A stretch of 15,564 nt of DNA from Candidatus Sabulitectum sp. (GTDB taxonomy: Bacteria; Fermentibacterota; Fermentibacteria; Fermentibacterales; Fermentibacteraceae). Shown here in pieces: positions 1 through 7,547 of the stretch; positions within the stretch are counted from its first letter, which is position 1, and each line of letters opens with the position of its first letter. The notes beneath the pieces were generated by a model. That model worked only from the letters and a program-made list of their open reading frames with translations, was not told where the DNA came from and did not search any database. Location of the stretch: contig JAGLDB010000021.1 of the NCBI GenBank assembly GCA_023145935.1, positions 1 to 15,564 of the forward strand, read 5' to 3'. A program made the position numbers and the translations under genes.

Positions 1-2
1 GC

Positions 3-419
3 AATTACAAAAATTCCTTTTTCTCCGGCAACCTCTGCAGCTTTAAGAACATTCTGACTTACTCCACTGGTAGATATGGCAATAAGTACATCGCCCTTTC
101 TGCCCAGAGCTTCCACCTGGCGGGAGAAAATATTCTCATAACCATAGTCATTTGCAACTGCAGTGATCACCGCAGTGTCAACTGTCAGCGCAACTGCCGC
201 CATGGCCTTTCTTTCACGCCTGAACCTGCCCACCAGCTCTCCTGCAAAATGAGAAGCATCAGACGCGCTGCCTCCATTGCCGCACAGAAGAACTTTGCCA
301 TCTCTCTTAAAACACCGGTTCAATTCTTCTGTGATCTTCATGACAGACTCACTATCCATCCCCGCCATGAGAGCCTTTGCTTTTTCGATGTAGTCTTTTA
401 CAGCATTCTTTTCAGACAT
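3..419 (-). CDS. gmhA: Phosphoheptose isomerase (SIS domain), partial, C-terminus off left edge
   Basis: The first 139 codons are present; the gene continues beyond the left edge. GmhA converts sedoheptulose 7-phosphate to D-glycero-D-manno-heptose 7-phosphate, the first step toward ADP-heptose for LPS core or S-layer/glycan heptose, in the cytosol. The SIS-domain signature [17 protein letters not shown] lies at residues 46-62; His57 and Glu61 match the first two metal ligands of the family, and [10 protein letters not shown] (89-98) and STSGVSQNV (116-124) are the usual phosphosugar-binding segments. The ATG at 419 has a GGAAGAGG ribosome binding site and lies inside the end of the upstream reductase gene (22-bp overlap), so translation is probably coupled. 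The second half, with the remaining metal ligands, is not visible. Family assignment is firm; the exact sugar product is inferred from the family. Confidence 0.93.
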   Translation of the reverse strand, partial: MSEKNAVKDYIEKAKALMAGMDSESVMKITEELNRCFKRDGKVLLCGNGGSASDASHFAGELVGRFRRERKAMAAVALTVDTAVITAVANDYGYENIFSRQVEALGRKGDVLIAISTSGVSQNVLKAAEVAGEKGIFVI

Positions 420-1195
420 AATTCCATTACCTCTTCCAACGGCGGTAATTTGATACTTCTTTCTGTTCCAAGAGCTGACCATACAGGTCTGGGGGCGGGT
501 AGGGCAAGCTGTGTCCAATTTGTACCTTGAACAGTGCCCTTCCCTATTCTGTCTCTTACCATACTCGCCAGCTCATACGGGGTCACTGCGCCACTGTTCA
601 CGCAGTGATACAAGCCGGACCTCTCTTCATTAAAAACCATGTCCACCAGAATTCCCGCTAGAGAATCCACAGAGGTAAGGCACGATGTCTGATCGGTAAC
701 CGCTGTGACGGTTCCCTCTGCAAGAAGCTTTCTTACTATCCATGGAAGAAGCCCCTTTTCTCCAAAAAGCCAGGATGTTCTTACAACAGAATTCCCGGGA
801 TAGTAAAGAGCAGATGCTTCTCCACGAAGCTTGGTGGAAGCGTAAACATTAGCAGGTTCTGTGGGATCCGATTCAAGAAGATACCTGTTATCACCCCTTG
901 TAAATACCTGGTCTGTGGATATGGTAATAAGACGAACACCGGTATCCGCCAGATTTTTAACCGCCGTGTGATGCACTTTTTCCGCAGCATCCGGGTTCCT
1001 CTCACAAAAATCCACATCAGTCAAGGCGGAAGTATTAACGATAACATCAGGCTTCAAAAGGCTAACCGCTTCGGTTACACTTCCCATGTGGGTAACATCG
1101 AAATCAGGAAGATCAACACCGATGCCTTTGCTGCCCAGAAGCCTCATTAACTCTGAGCCGAGCATCCCCTCTGCACCTGTCACCATCACAATCAT
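398..1195 (-). CDS. RmlD-like NAD(P)-dependent sugar-nucleotide reductase (dTDP-4-dehydrorhamnose reductase family)
   Basis: This is an extended short-chain dehydrogenase of 265 residues, slightly short for RmlD (about 280-300). The Rossmann glycine motif TGAEGMLG is at residues 6-13, the STDQVF strand at 93-98, and the catalytic Tyr118-x3-Lys122 sits in YASTKLRGE, all in the RmlD arrangement. RmlD reduces dTDP-4-dehydro-L-rhamnose to dTDP-L-rhamnose, but the family also contains reductases for other nucleotide sugars, and no rmlA, rmlB or rmlC is visible here. It overlaps the phosphatase gene upstream by 4 bp (ATGA) and gmhA downstream by 22 bp, so the three form a tightly coupled surface-polysaccharide set. 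The neighbouring gmhA makes a role in heptose- or deoxyhexose-containing glycan synthesis plausible. The family is well supported; the substrate is open. Confidence 0.82.
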   Translation of the reverse strand: MIVMVTGAEGMLGSELMRLLGSKGIGVDLPDFDVTHMGSVTEAVSLLKPDVIVNTSALTDVDFCERNPDAAEKVHHTAVKNLADTGVRLITISTDQVFTRGDNRYLLESDPTEPANVYASTKLRGEASALYYPGNSVVRTSWLFGEKGLLPWIVRKLLAEGTVTAVTDQTSCLTSVDSLAGILVDMVFNEERSGLYHCVNSGAVTPYELASMVRDRIGKGTVQGTNWTQLALPAPRPVWSALGTERSIKLPPLEEVMELCLKRML

Positions 1196-1935
1196 TCTTC
1201 TTTTCTCTCTTTCGGCAGTGGAAGTTCCGGTAGTCTCTCATCGTTAAGGATCATCTCCGGGATCTCCTTTGTAAGAACCTCCCACGGCACTCTTGAAAAC
1301 TCTGCTATTTTCTCCTTCAGCCTTCTGTCAAGAATTTGATCTTCCGGGGAGTGTGCGTCACTGCATATCGCATGGCTCAAACCATCTTTCAACATACTTC
1401 TGGCTGTTAAGGCATACTTCTTAATTCTGAAAGAACGAGCGCTGATCATGGCGCCGCAGCCCATTCTGGACAAGGTAACCAATCTGCTTCTCTTTCGTCT
1501 GCACCAGCCATAACGCTCCGGGTGGGCAATAAGAGGCTTGTATCCTCTGGAGATAAGTCGTCTCAACTGAATAAAGGTTTCAAGCCAGCTCACAGAGGTG
1601 CTGAACTCCACCAGCACCCACCCGGTACCAGGGTATCTGATCTCCTCCATGTACCTGAGAGAACTACCGCCTATCATCAACTCTCCTGCGAGGAAAAAAT
1701 TAAGCTTACCAAAAAATTCTTCCTCGACCCTGTCCTGAAACTTCATGGATCTCTTTCGGCGGGCCATTGCAATTGTTCTGTTCATTCTGCACGAATAATG
1801 AGGAGTGAACACCACGGTAGAATCAGCTTCCAGGCTGGCTGACATTCTATTGATCATCTCCATGGCCTCAGCCTGCGTTCTTGCTCCGTCGTCAACTGCA
1901 GGAACTATGTGCGTATGCAGGTCTATTATTGACAG
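1192..1935 (-). CDS. PHP-domain phosphatase of CpsB/YwqE type, probable CTG start
   Basis: The family comprises Mn-dependent protein-tyrosine phosphatases that act on bacterial tyrosine kinases controlling capsule or exopolysaccharide export. Counting from the CTG codon at 1935 the protein has 247 residues, close to known members (about 243-254). The motifs occur in family order: the metal-binding IIDLHTHIVPAVDDGAR (3-19), VFTPHY, GELMIGG, VLVEF, PLIAHPERY and AICSDAHS. No ATG, GTG or TTG exists in frame between the upstream stop (1963-1965) and the ATG at 1863; starting at that ATG would remove the HTH metal ligands. CTG 1935 has GGAAAGGAAG about 7 bases upstream. Stop and next start overlap (ATGA) with the reductase gene. 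The cognate tyrosine kinase is not in the window. Family is firm; the CTG start is a well-supported inference. Confidence 0.85.
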   Translation of the reverse strand: MSIIDLHTHIVPAVDDGARTQAEAMEMINRMSASLEADSTVVFTPHYSCRMNRTIAMARRKRSMKFQDRVEEEFFGKLNFFLAGELMIGGSSLRYMEEIRYPGTGWVLVEFSTSVSWLETFIQLRRLISRGYKPLIAHPERYGWCRRKRSRLVTLSRMGCGAMISARSFRIKKYALTARSMLKDGLSHAICSDAHSPEDQILDRRLKEKIAEFSRVPWEVLTKEIPEMILNDERLPELPLPKERKEE

Positions 1936-1973
1936 GTGACCACTTCCTTTCCTTCGGCTATATTATTGAGGGG

Positions 1974-2003
1974 AATATCTCAGGATGGGGGTAGCGGTGT
2001 CAA
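1974..2003 (-). promoter_or_regulatory. Putative sigma-70-type promoter for the phosphatase-reductase-gmhA run
   Basis: On the minus strand a perfect -35 hexamer TTGACA (1998-2003) is followed after 18 bases by GATATT (1974-1979; 4 of 6 consensus). The predicted transcript would start near 1967, about 30 bases ahead of the CTG start at 1935, leaving room for its ribosome binding site. The -35 lies inside the 5' end of the divergent plus-strand gene, so the two promoters would overlap. It was judged by eye only. Confidence 0.45.
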
Positions 2004-2437
2004 AATCGCTTATTTTCTTTGTGCTCTGTTGTGTTACTTACATGTCTGCCAGTACAGGAGAAGCAAAGGCTCTGGAAAGACTGGCTATCACCACAGATAT
2101 TCTTATTACCTCTGGAGATAGCATGTCGGGTAATGCCATGAGTGGAATGCTGTTACTGGAAGACACGGTTTCCGTGAATATTCTAATTGATCCTGCGTAC
2201 AGCTATCAATTCATTATATGGACTGATTCCGCATTCAATTACATCGACTTCTGGCTGACTACTCCAAATGGAGACTCCCCGAGAGGTGATTTAAGCGATC
2301 ATACCGCGCTGGCCATAATACCGGATTCCACAGAAGCCGGGGTGTGGCAACTTGAGATGGAGCTCATCGAAGGAGCATACTCCGACACTGCCTATTACGC
2401 CGCTGCAATTTTCACCAGACCAAGATCACCGCGTTAG
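1985..2437 (+). CDS. Small secreted protein, possible PPC-like beta-sandwich module
   Basis: This is the only plus-strand gene in the window, 150 residues. A hydrophobic stretch (residues 7-20, SLIFFVLCCVTYMS) after a Lys looks like a signal peptide, with cleavage plausible around residues 23-29. The rest is beta-rich. The pattern VNILIDP...FIIWTDSAFNYIDFWLTTPNGDS...AGVWQLEMELIEG...AYYAAAIF (63-143) resembles a bacterial pre-peptidase C-terminal (PPC-like) domain standing alone; this is a fold-level guess. A GTG at 1997, directly in front of the signal peptide and behind a G-rich stretch, is an alternative start. It diverges from the phosphatase gene (49-bp gap) and its 3' end overlaps the convergent methyltransferase gene by 12 bp. 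A possible -10 (TATATT, 1959-1964) would give a very short leader. Function unknown. Confidence 0.62.
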   Translation: MGVAVSKSLIFFVLCCVTYMSASTGEAKALERLAITTDILITSGDSMSGNAMSGMLLLEDTVSVNILIDPAYSYQFIIWTDSAFNYIDFWLTTPNGDSPRGDLSDHTALAIIPDSTEAGVWQLEMELIEGAYSDTAYYAAAIFTRPRSPR

Positions 2438-2989
2438 TATTGCCTTTATTGCAATGACACGGCCTCGTCTGAATTCCTCAATTCTGCTGAATCCAGCTGC
2501 GCGCAAACCGCACTTCATACCGGGTATTTTCTCTTCTCTACCGGTGATGATCATGCAGCCGCCTGATCTTAAAAGATGTGCCCCTGCAAAGATAAATCTG
2601 TAGAGCAGAAGAGAGTCTCCCTGCCTGGCTTCCCGTCTTAGAGGGTCTGGAGAATGTCTGCAGTCAGTTAGTGTATTGTAAGGTGGATTTGCCAGAACAA
2701 GATCTGCACAGCCCTTCAGAAAAACCGAGGAAACCATGCCTACACAACACTGAACCGGTTGTCCTGCAGCCCTGTCAAACAATCTTAACGCCTGAAAGGA
2801 AAGATCAATTCCAATTCTGAAAGCATCTTCAAGAGACGCATTCTTAAGAACGGCTCCAGTGCCGGTACCAAGATCAAAACAAACACTGCAGGGAACACTT
2901 CCAGCTAATTCAGCAAGAAAGAGAGTGTCATCGGTGATCTCTCTGCCGGGAAGAACAGTCAGCGGTAATATGCTTTTGCCACTGCCCAT
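2426..2989 (-). CDS. TrmN6-like N6-adenine RNA/DNA methyltransferase
   Basis: A class I SAM-dependent methyltransferase of 187 residues. SAM-binding motif I DLGTGTGAV is at 39-47, the acidic motif II IGIDLS at 59-64, and the N6-adenine motif IV NPPY at 101-104. The following segment SPDPLRREARQGDSLLLYRF resembles TrmN6/YfiC, which methylates A37 of tRNA1(Val). It is shorter than that family (about 240) and begins close to motif I, so the N-terminal substrate-binding part is reduced. The ATG at 2989 lies 14 bases after GGAGGAG; an in-frame CTG at 2998 sits at better spacing, and an in-frame stop at 3023-3025 limits further extension. It overlaps the lipoprotein gene by 31 bp and is the last gene of the long minus-strand run. 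The methyltransferase class is sure; the substrate is not. Confidence 0.75.
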   Translation of the reverse strand: MGSGKSILPLTVLPGREITDDTLFLAELAGSVPCSVCFDLGTGTGAVLKNASLEDAFRIGIDLSFQALRLFDRAAGQPVQCCVGMVSSVFLKGCADLVLANPPYNTLTDCRHSPDPLRREARQGDSLLLYRFIFAGAHLLRSGGCMIITGREEKIPGMKCGLRAAGFSRIEEFRRGRVIAIKAILTR

Positions 2990-3546
2990 GTGACCCAGCT
3001 GGTCTCCTCCTCGTGTCGAACATCACGCCACTCTTGAACAGCCCATAACCCTATACTGTCCTCCACCATATGAAACTCTGCAATACCAACTGCCGGAGAG
3101 CCTGTTCCCGAGTGATAAGTCTGTGGAAAGGTAAGGTTGTACTTTCGATAAATTGTGACGCTATCTGTTGGTGCAGCAGGATCCGGATGGCTGATATCCA
3201 TAGTAAATCCCGAAGCAACTGTGCTGTCTACCGGCACTTGGCTATACAAGGCAGTTACAGTGCTGTTCTCAACTGTTTTGGTCCAGTCGCTGAAATTGTA
3301 TGAAGGATAATCATATATGTCATTTGTATCTGCATAGAAAATAAACGATTCTGTAAGACAATCAAGGTAAAGAGCAGATCTTCCATTCAGCGCTGACTGC
3401 ATATTCTCAACAACAATGTCAGGGCTTGTAGGTGACAGCCATACTACTCCGGCGTTGGAGGGATCTTCCGGAACACGGGGCTCGAACAAACTGCAGGAAG
3501 AAAAAACAAGAGCAGTAAAAACTGTTACTAAAATTAATCTGTACAT
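2959..3546 (-). CDS. Predicted lipoprotein of unknown function, coupled to the beta-barrel gene
   Basis: The protein of 195 residues starts MYRLILVTVFTALVFSSC, a typical lipoprotein signal peptide with the lipobox FSSC (modified Cys at residue 18). The mature part is acidic and Ser/Thr/Asp-rich, and includes NMQSALNGRSALYLDCL, a segment like those in small NTF2-like or cystatin-like folds; this resemblance is only suggestive. A GTG at 3558 overlaps the stop of the upstream beta-barrel gene, but the ATG at 3546 gives the better signal peptide and has AGGA just upstream, so it is preferred. The position directly after a beta-barrel gene suggests an outer-membrane partnership, as in other barrel-lipoprotein pairs; that is inference. 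No named family recognised. Confidence 0.72.
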   Translation of the reverse strand: MYRLILVTVFTALVFSSCSLFEPRVPEDPSNAGVVWLSPTSPDIVVENMQSALNGRSALYLDCLTESFIFYADTNDIYDYPSYNFSDWTKTVENSTVTALYSQVPVDSTVASGFTMDISHPDPAAPTDSVTIYRKYNLTFPQTYHSGTGSPAVGIAEFHMVEDSIGLWAVQEWRDVRHEEETSWVTWAVAKAYYR

Positions 3547-3554
3547 TGTTCCTG

Positions 3555-5345
3555 TCACATCCTCACATTAAATCCTACTGAAGCTTTCCAGTAACTGTCC
3601 CGACTGGAATTACTGTAGAATGTTCTGGTAATATTCGTGTTGAATGTTCCTCCCATGGCGGCGATAGCACTTCGTATGCTCACATGATGGATGTGGTCTA
3701 TGGTTTTCAGGTTCAAAGCCATCCTGTCTCTTACTGCGTACTCATATGCATAGGTTGGCGTTAATCCCACACTGGAAGAAATATGAAAACCGGCATCAAT
3801 TGTAATTCTGTTGTTCAGAGATTCCTCTGTGCGCAGAAAAAGGTTGTCCTCGAAAGTTCCCTGGTCATTAAAGGAAAATCGGTGGGAAATACCCAGCGTT
3901 GTACTGTCTGTAGAAACCCTGCTGAGAGAAAAGGATTCCTCAATCCTGCGAAAAAGACGATCATCTGATCTGGCTTCGGAGAACATATACTTGGTGTAGT
4001 TGGCTGTGATCTTCATGTACTGATTGATCTTCCAGCTGTTCCCCAGGTCATATCTGTAACCGGGGTGAAATGAGTAGGTGGATTCAGTTTTTGAGTTTGC
4101 GCTCTGGGAAGCCATAAGATAATAGCTGCTTCTCTGCTGACCGGTCATGGCGCAGGTAATAGTAAGCCTGTCGGAAAGAGGTATACTGGAAGATATCCCC
4201 AGAAGATCTCTGTACTCATCTCTGTCATAGTCGTGGGTATAGACACTGGATGTATCTCCATCATCAATTATTGTATCGTAAGAGTAAAGCTCTACAAGTC
4301 TCTGAAACACAACCCTGGCCCTGCCTGGAGTATACGAGAGTGTTATGTTCAGAAGTTTGTCATCTGTGGATTCATTCAACTGGTAGGAATCCTCCAGTCC
4401 GGACAGCTCAACAATATCCTCTCGCTCGGTTATGTATCTGGAGAAGGAAAAACCCAGCTCAATGTTTTCTGCCATATCCCACATAAGATTTGATCTGAGA
4501 GCTCTGGATGTCTGATCGTTGGTTCTGGGGTCAACAGGCAGTGAGTCAGGGAATACACTTTTGAAGTAGTCTCTGTCTCCGGACCAGCTTGTGCTGAAAT
4601 CAATAAACACTCCAGGTATGATCACAGGAAGCTCAAGACTCTCGGAATGCGACCATGAGTCTCCAAAGCGATTCTCGAGAGAATCGGTTTCAATGATTGA
4701 GTTCCTGTCTCCGGATATTTCTGCACTGATGCTTCCCCCTCTGTAGTCGCCGGGGAAGTAGTAACTCATTCTGGCTGAAAGACCGTCAGAAAAGTTATTC
4801 CTCTCACTTCCATAGGAACGATTCTCCTTGAAATTGATAGATGTGTTTATCGCGCTGAAAACCGTTTTGTTAACCGATGCGCTGACCCGGTAAAAAGTAC
4901 CATCATTGTTCCCCTGGCCGGTTGTTGTAATGTAGTCGCGGCGCTGGATACCAACAGCAGTGTTGGTGGTGAGCCAGCTGCCTCTGGAGTAACGGATGGA
5001 ACCTGTTGCGGATTCTGTTCTGTCATCCCTGACTCTGGAGCCGTATCGATCCTCCATAGAGATACTCTTGTCAAAAGAAGAAGACATCTCTACACCGGTA
5101 ACAGGTTTCCAGCTGATCCATCCTCTTCCTGTTCTAAAATCAGTGAACTGCTCAATGCCGTCTGTTCTCTTCGCAGAGAAAGAGCCGCTGCCATTCAAGC
5201 TCACAGTGGGTGAAATAGCTTCAGAAACAGAAAAGCTGTTTGTTAATGAGGTAGTTTCCTTGAATTGCTCCATATTCAGGCTGTAAGAAAAATCCCAGGC
5301 GGATACGGTCAGAGCGATGATCAGAACACAATAAATATATTTCAA
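3555..5345 (-). CDS. Predicted outer-membrane beta-barrel protein, unknown family
   Basis: A 596-residue protein with an N-terminal signal peptide (MKYIYCVLIIALTVSAWDFS). The rest is a long series of short amphipathic beta strands with alternating Ser/Thr/Asn and aromatic or aliphatic residues, rich in Ser, Asp, Tyr and Arg and with few Cys, as in large outer-membrane barrels. Segments such as SVSASVNKTVFSAINTSINF-like strand-turn-strand hairpins recur to the end. The last residues WKASVGFNVRM form a plausible closing strand, although it ends in Met rather than the Phe or Trp usual for proteobacterial barrels. The start codon is TTG at 5345, overlapping the rsmA stop (TTGA), which implies coupled translation. 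It is followed by a lipoprotein gene. No named porin, TonB-dependent receptor or usher feature is visible. The barrel call rests on strand pattern and signal peptide only. Confidence 0.72.
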   Translation of the reverse strand: MKYIYCVLIIALTVSAWDFSYSLNMEQFKETTSLTNSFSVSEAISPTVSLNGSGSFSAKRTDGIEQFTDFRTGRGWISWKPVTGVEMSSSFDKSISMEDRYGSRVRDDRTESATGSIRYSRGSWLTTNTAVGIQRRDYITTTGQGNNDGTFYRVSASVNKTVFSAINTSINFKENRSYGSERNNFSDGLSARMSYYFPGDYRGGSISAEISGDRNSIIETDSLENRFGDSWSHSESLELPVIIPGVFIDFSTSWSGDRDYFKSVFPDSLPVDPRTNDQTSRALRSNLMWDMAENIELGFSFSRYITEREDIVELSGLEDSYQLNESTDDKLLNITLSYTPGRARVVFQRLVELYSYDTIIDDGDTSSVYTHDYDRDEYRDLLGISSSIPLSDRLTITCAMTGQQRSSYYLMASQSANSKTESTYSFHPGYRYDLGNSWKINQYMKITANYTKYMFSEARSDDRLFRRIEESFSLSRVSTDSTTLGISHRFSFNDQGTFEDNLFLRTEESLNNRITIDAGFHISSSVGLTPTYAYEYAVRDRMALNLKTIDHIHHVSIRSAIAAMGGTFNTNITRTFYSNSSRDSYWKASVGFNVRM

Positions 5346-6157
5346 ACTTGCGCCTTTCCAGCCAGCTCGGCAAACTTCTCCGGTTCGATTCTCTCAGCTC
5401 TCAGGTTAGGATCGATGTTGGCAGCTTCTAACATAGCCAATGAATCGGTCTTTCCGAATACCCTGGTAAGGCAGTTAAGCACTTTCTTTCGTCTTCCTGA
5501 AAATGCTGCACGAACAACCTTTGCAAAAACGGCATACTCATCACGGCTCATTACCTTATCTTTTTTCCTTCTCAGGATAACCACACTTGAATCCACATTG
5601 GGTCTTGGCAGAAAATCCCCAGGATCAAGATCAAACAGTTTCTCTACAGAGAACCATGGCCAGACCAGCAAAGAGAGTCTGCCATAATTTCTGCCGCCAT
5701 CAATACATGCAAGCCTTGTGGCCATTTCTTTCTGGAACATCAGTACGGCTTTTTCAACCCCGTCAAACTTTGGTTCGCAAAGATTGAATACTGTTTGAGA
5801 AGAGATGTTGTAGGGCAGGTTTGAAGCAACCGCAGTAAAGGGGTAACCGGGAATATCAGAAGGATCAACAGAGAGAAAGTCACCGGTAACCATTCTTACT
5901 TCCGGATATTCATTTACAAGCCATTCCGCCATGGTCTCACTAAGTTCTATTGCGGACAAGTCATGCCCTGCACGAATCAGACCGCCGGTAAGCGCCCCCA
6001 GACCCGGCCCTATCTCAAGAACCGTTCCGGATACTTCCCCAAGAGCGTTAACTATTCTCCGGATTGCCATGGGATTAACAAGAAAGTTCTGCCCCAGAGA
6101 CTTATCCGGTCGCATTCCCAGCTCGTTCAAAGCCTGTCTTGTCTGGCTGATATTCAT
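5342..6157 (-). CDS. rsmA: 16S rRNA (adenine1518-N6/adenine1519-N6)-dimethyltransferase RsmA/KsgA
   Basis: RsmA dimethylates two adjacent adenines in helix 45 of 16S rRNA late in 30S assembly. The protein has 271 residues, the normal length. Motifs in order: the N-terminal KSLGQNFLVNP (19-29), SAM motif I VLEIGPGLGALT (46-57), acidic ELSE (71-74), GDFLSVD (92-98) and catalytic motif IV NLPYNISS (113-120). The RPNVDSSVV segment and the helical C-terminal domain with AFSGRRKKVLNCL are also typical. It begins 4 bp after the stop of the TatD-radical SAM gene and its stop overlaps the TTG of the beta-barrel gene, so it lies inside the long operon. Nothing is missing or odd in the protein itself. 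Confidence 0.96.
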   Translation of the reverse strand: MNISQTRQALNELGMRPDKSLGQNFLVNPMAIRRIVNALGEVSGTVLEIGPGLGALTGGLIRAGHDLSAIELSETMAEWLVNEYPEVRMVTGDFLSVDPSDIPGYPFTAVASNLPYNISSQTVFNLCEPKFDGVEKAVLMFQKEMATRLACIDGGRNYGRLSLLVWPWFSVEKLFDLDPGDFLPRPNVDSSVVILRRKKDKVMSRDEYAVFAKVVRAAFSGRRKKVLNCLTRVFGKTDSLAMLEAANIDPNLRAERIEPEKFAELAGKAQV

Positions 6158-6161
6158 GGTC

Positions 6162-7547
6162 TTAACGAATCCTTAATGACATCTGAAGTCTTTCTGCAAG
6201 GGCTTGTACTCGCTGGAGGTCAGCCCGGGAGCTGCTCACCGCAGAAAGCTGTGAATCTATCCCTGTCTTTTTTACCAGTTTTATAAACTTCATCAGCTGT
6301 TCCCAGGAATCCTCTACACTTGAAGGACATATCCTGTTGTACTCTCTGGCTCCTGAAGCATTCAGGCTGATGCTCACAGAATCAAAACAGCCTAGAAGCC
6401 GAGCCACCTGTTCATCACGTAGAAAGGAAGTACAAAGCCCGTTTGTATTCAAACGGGTCTTAACCCCTCTGGCAGATGCAGCCTTTGCGCTTTTCATAAG
6501 AAGATCGCTTCTGAGGGTAGGTTCACCGAAACCGCAAAATACAAGCTCTTTGTAGTTCTCAATGGGAAATGCTCCAATAGTGGAAAGAACAAGAGAGTCT
6601 GCCGGGTCTTCCGGGTGCTTGAGAAAATAGCCATTGAGACCATCTTCTGTTCTTCTGATACAGAAACTGCAATTGTTCTGGCAGTTCGAAGTAATATTGA
6701 CATAAAGCGAGTCTCCATATTTGTACAGGATGTCTGCTCTCCGGTTTTCCGGATGCAATCGGTAAGCCCGCATAGCATTCTCCCATAGAATGTATGATGT
6801 CTTCTCTATAGACATCCTGCTGCCCCATAGTTCCCGGATCTCCATGTTTATGCGTCTTGCGTAAGCCGGTTCATTCCTCTTGCCCCTGAAAGGTTCAGGA
6901 GGCAAAAAAGGCGAGTCCGTTTCAACAAGAAGTTTATCTCTTGGAATACGAGAGATCAATCTGCGGTATTTGTTATTTTTCTTGTATGTCAAAGGACCAT
7001 CTGTGCCTATGTAGAACCCCCTGGATACTGCTGTATCTGTAAGCTGCTGGTCACCACCCCAGCAGTGAAGAATTACAGGAACCGAAAGTGGTTCAGACAA
7101 CTCTTGAAGAACCTCTGCTTCTGCTCCTCTGGAATGAACTATAAGAGGATAACCCAGAGCCACTGCAAGCTCAATATGTCTGCGAAACCAGCTGATCTGT
7201 CTTTCCGGGGCAAAGGTCTTGTGATGAAAATCCAGACCTGTCTCACCTACGGCAACAGTACAGGAACCAAGCAGTACTTCTTTAAGCGCAGTCCAGTCCC
7301 GCTCCTCTGTGCTCTCATCAGGCAGATGTTCCGGATGGAATGCAGCAGCGGAATAAAGATCATATTCCCTGGCAATATCTGCTGCTTTCGCAGCTGTGGC
7401 TACATCAATTGAAGGTATCAGAATGTGACTGATCCCGGCTTTTTTTGAATCATCAATCACTTTGGCAAGATCTTCATCAAAATGATCAAAGTGCAGGTGA
7501 CAGTGGCTGTCAAAACCAAGTGACACGGAATCAGCGCCAGATAACAT
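6162..7547 (-). CDS. TatD-family metal-dependent hydrolase fused to a TatD-linked radical SAM domain
   Basis: One uninterrupted frame of 461 residues holds two domains. Residues 12-265 are a TatD-type TIM-barrel hydrolase (nuclease family) with metal ligands in HCH (15-17), GETGLDFH (101-108, Glu102), His138, His161 and ETDSP (Asp211). Residues 273-461 are a radical SAM domain with the 4Fe-4S motif Cys289-x3-Cys293-x2-Cys296 (NCQNNCSFC), a GFGEPTL turn (339-345) standing for the SAM-binding GGE motif, and RLNTNG further on. A radical SAM family linked to TatD, either adjacent or fused, is known; its reaction is unknown. The ATG at 7547 overlaps purA by 17 bp and lacks a clear ribosome binding site; a GTG at 7526, still upstream of HCH, is an alternative start. 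It precedes rsmA by 4 bp. Confidence 0.9.
   Translation of the reverse strand: MLSGADSVSLGFDSHCHLHFDHFDEDLAKVIDDSKKAGISHILIPSIDVATAAKAADIAREYDLYSAAAFHPEHLPDESTEERDWTALKEVLLGSCTVAVGETGLDFHHKTFAPERQISWFRRHIELAVALGYPLIVHSRGAEAEVLQELSEPLSVPVILHCWGGDQQLTDTAVSRGFYIGTDGPLTYKKNNKYRRLISRIPRDKLLVETDSPFLPPEPFRGKRNEPAYARRINMEIRELWGSRMSIEKTSYILWENAMRAYRLHPENRRADILYKYGDSLYVNITSNCQNNCSFCIRRTEDGLNGYFLKHPEDPADSLVLSTIGAFPIENYKELVFCGFGEPTLRSDLLMKSAKAASARGVKTRLNTNGLCTSFLRDEQVARLLGCFDSVSISLNASGAREYNRICPSSVEDSWEQLMKFIKLVKKTGIDSQLSAVSSSRADLQRVQALAERLQMSLRIR

Noticed and set aside
249..530. Plus-strand open frame across gmhA and the reductase gene
   Set aside because: It is antisense to two well-supported overlapping genes and shows no domain; the same applies to the other antisense frames across the window, including 10102-10602 and 12855-13436.
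1929..1966. TTGACA at 1929-1934 as the -35 of the plus-strand gene
   Set aside because: The nearest -10-like sequence (TATATT at 1959) is 24 bases away, too far for a standard promoter.
4847..5074. Minus-strand out-of-frame reading frame within the beta-barrel gene
   Set aside because: It lies in a different frame inside a coherent long gene with no ribosome binding site or recognisable features.
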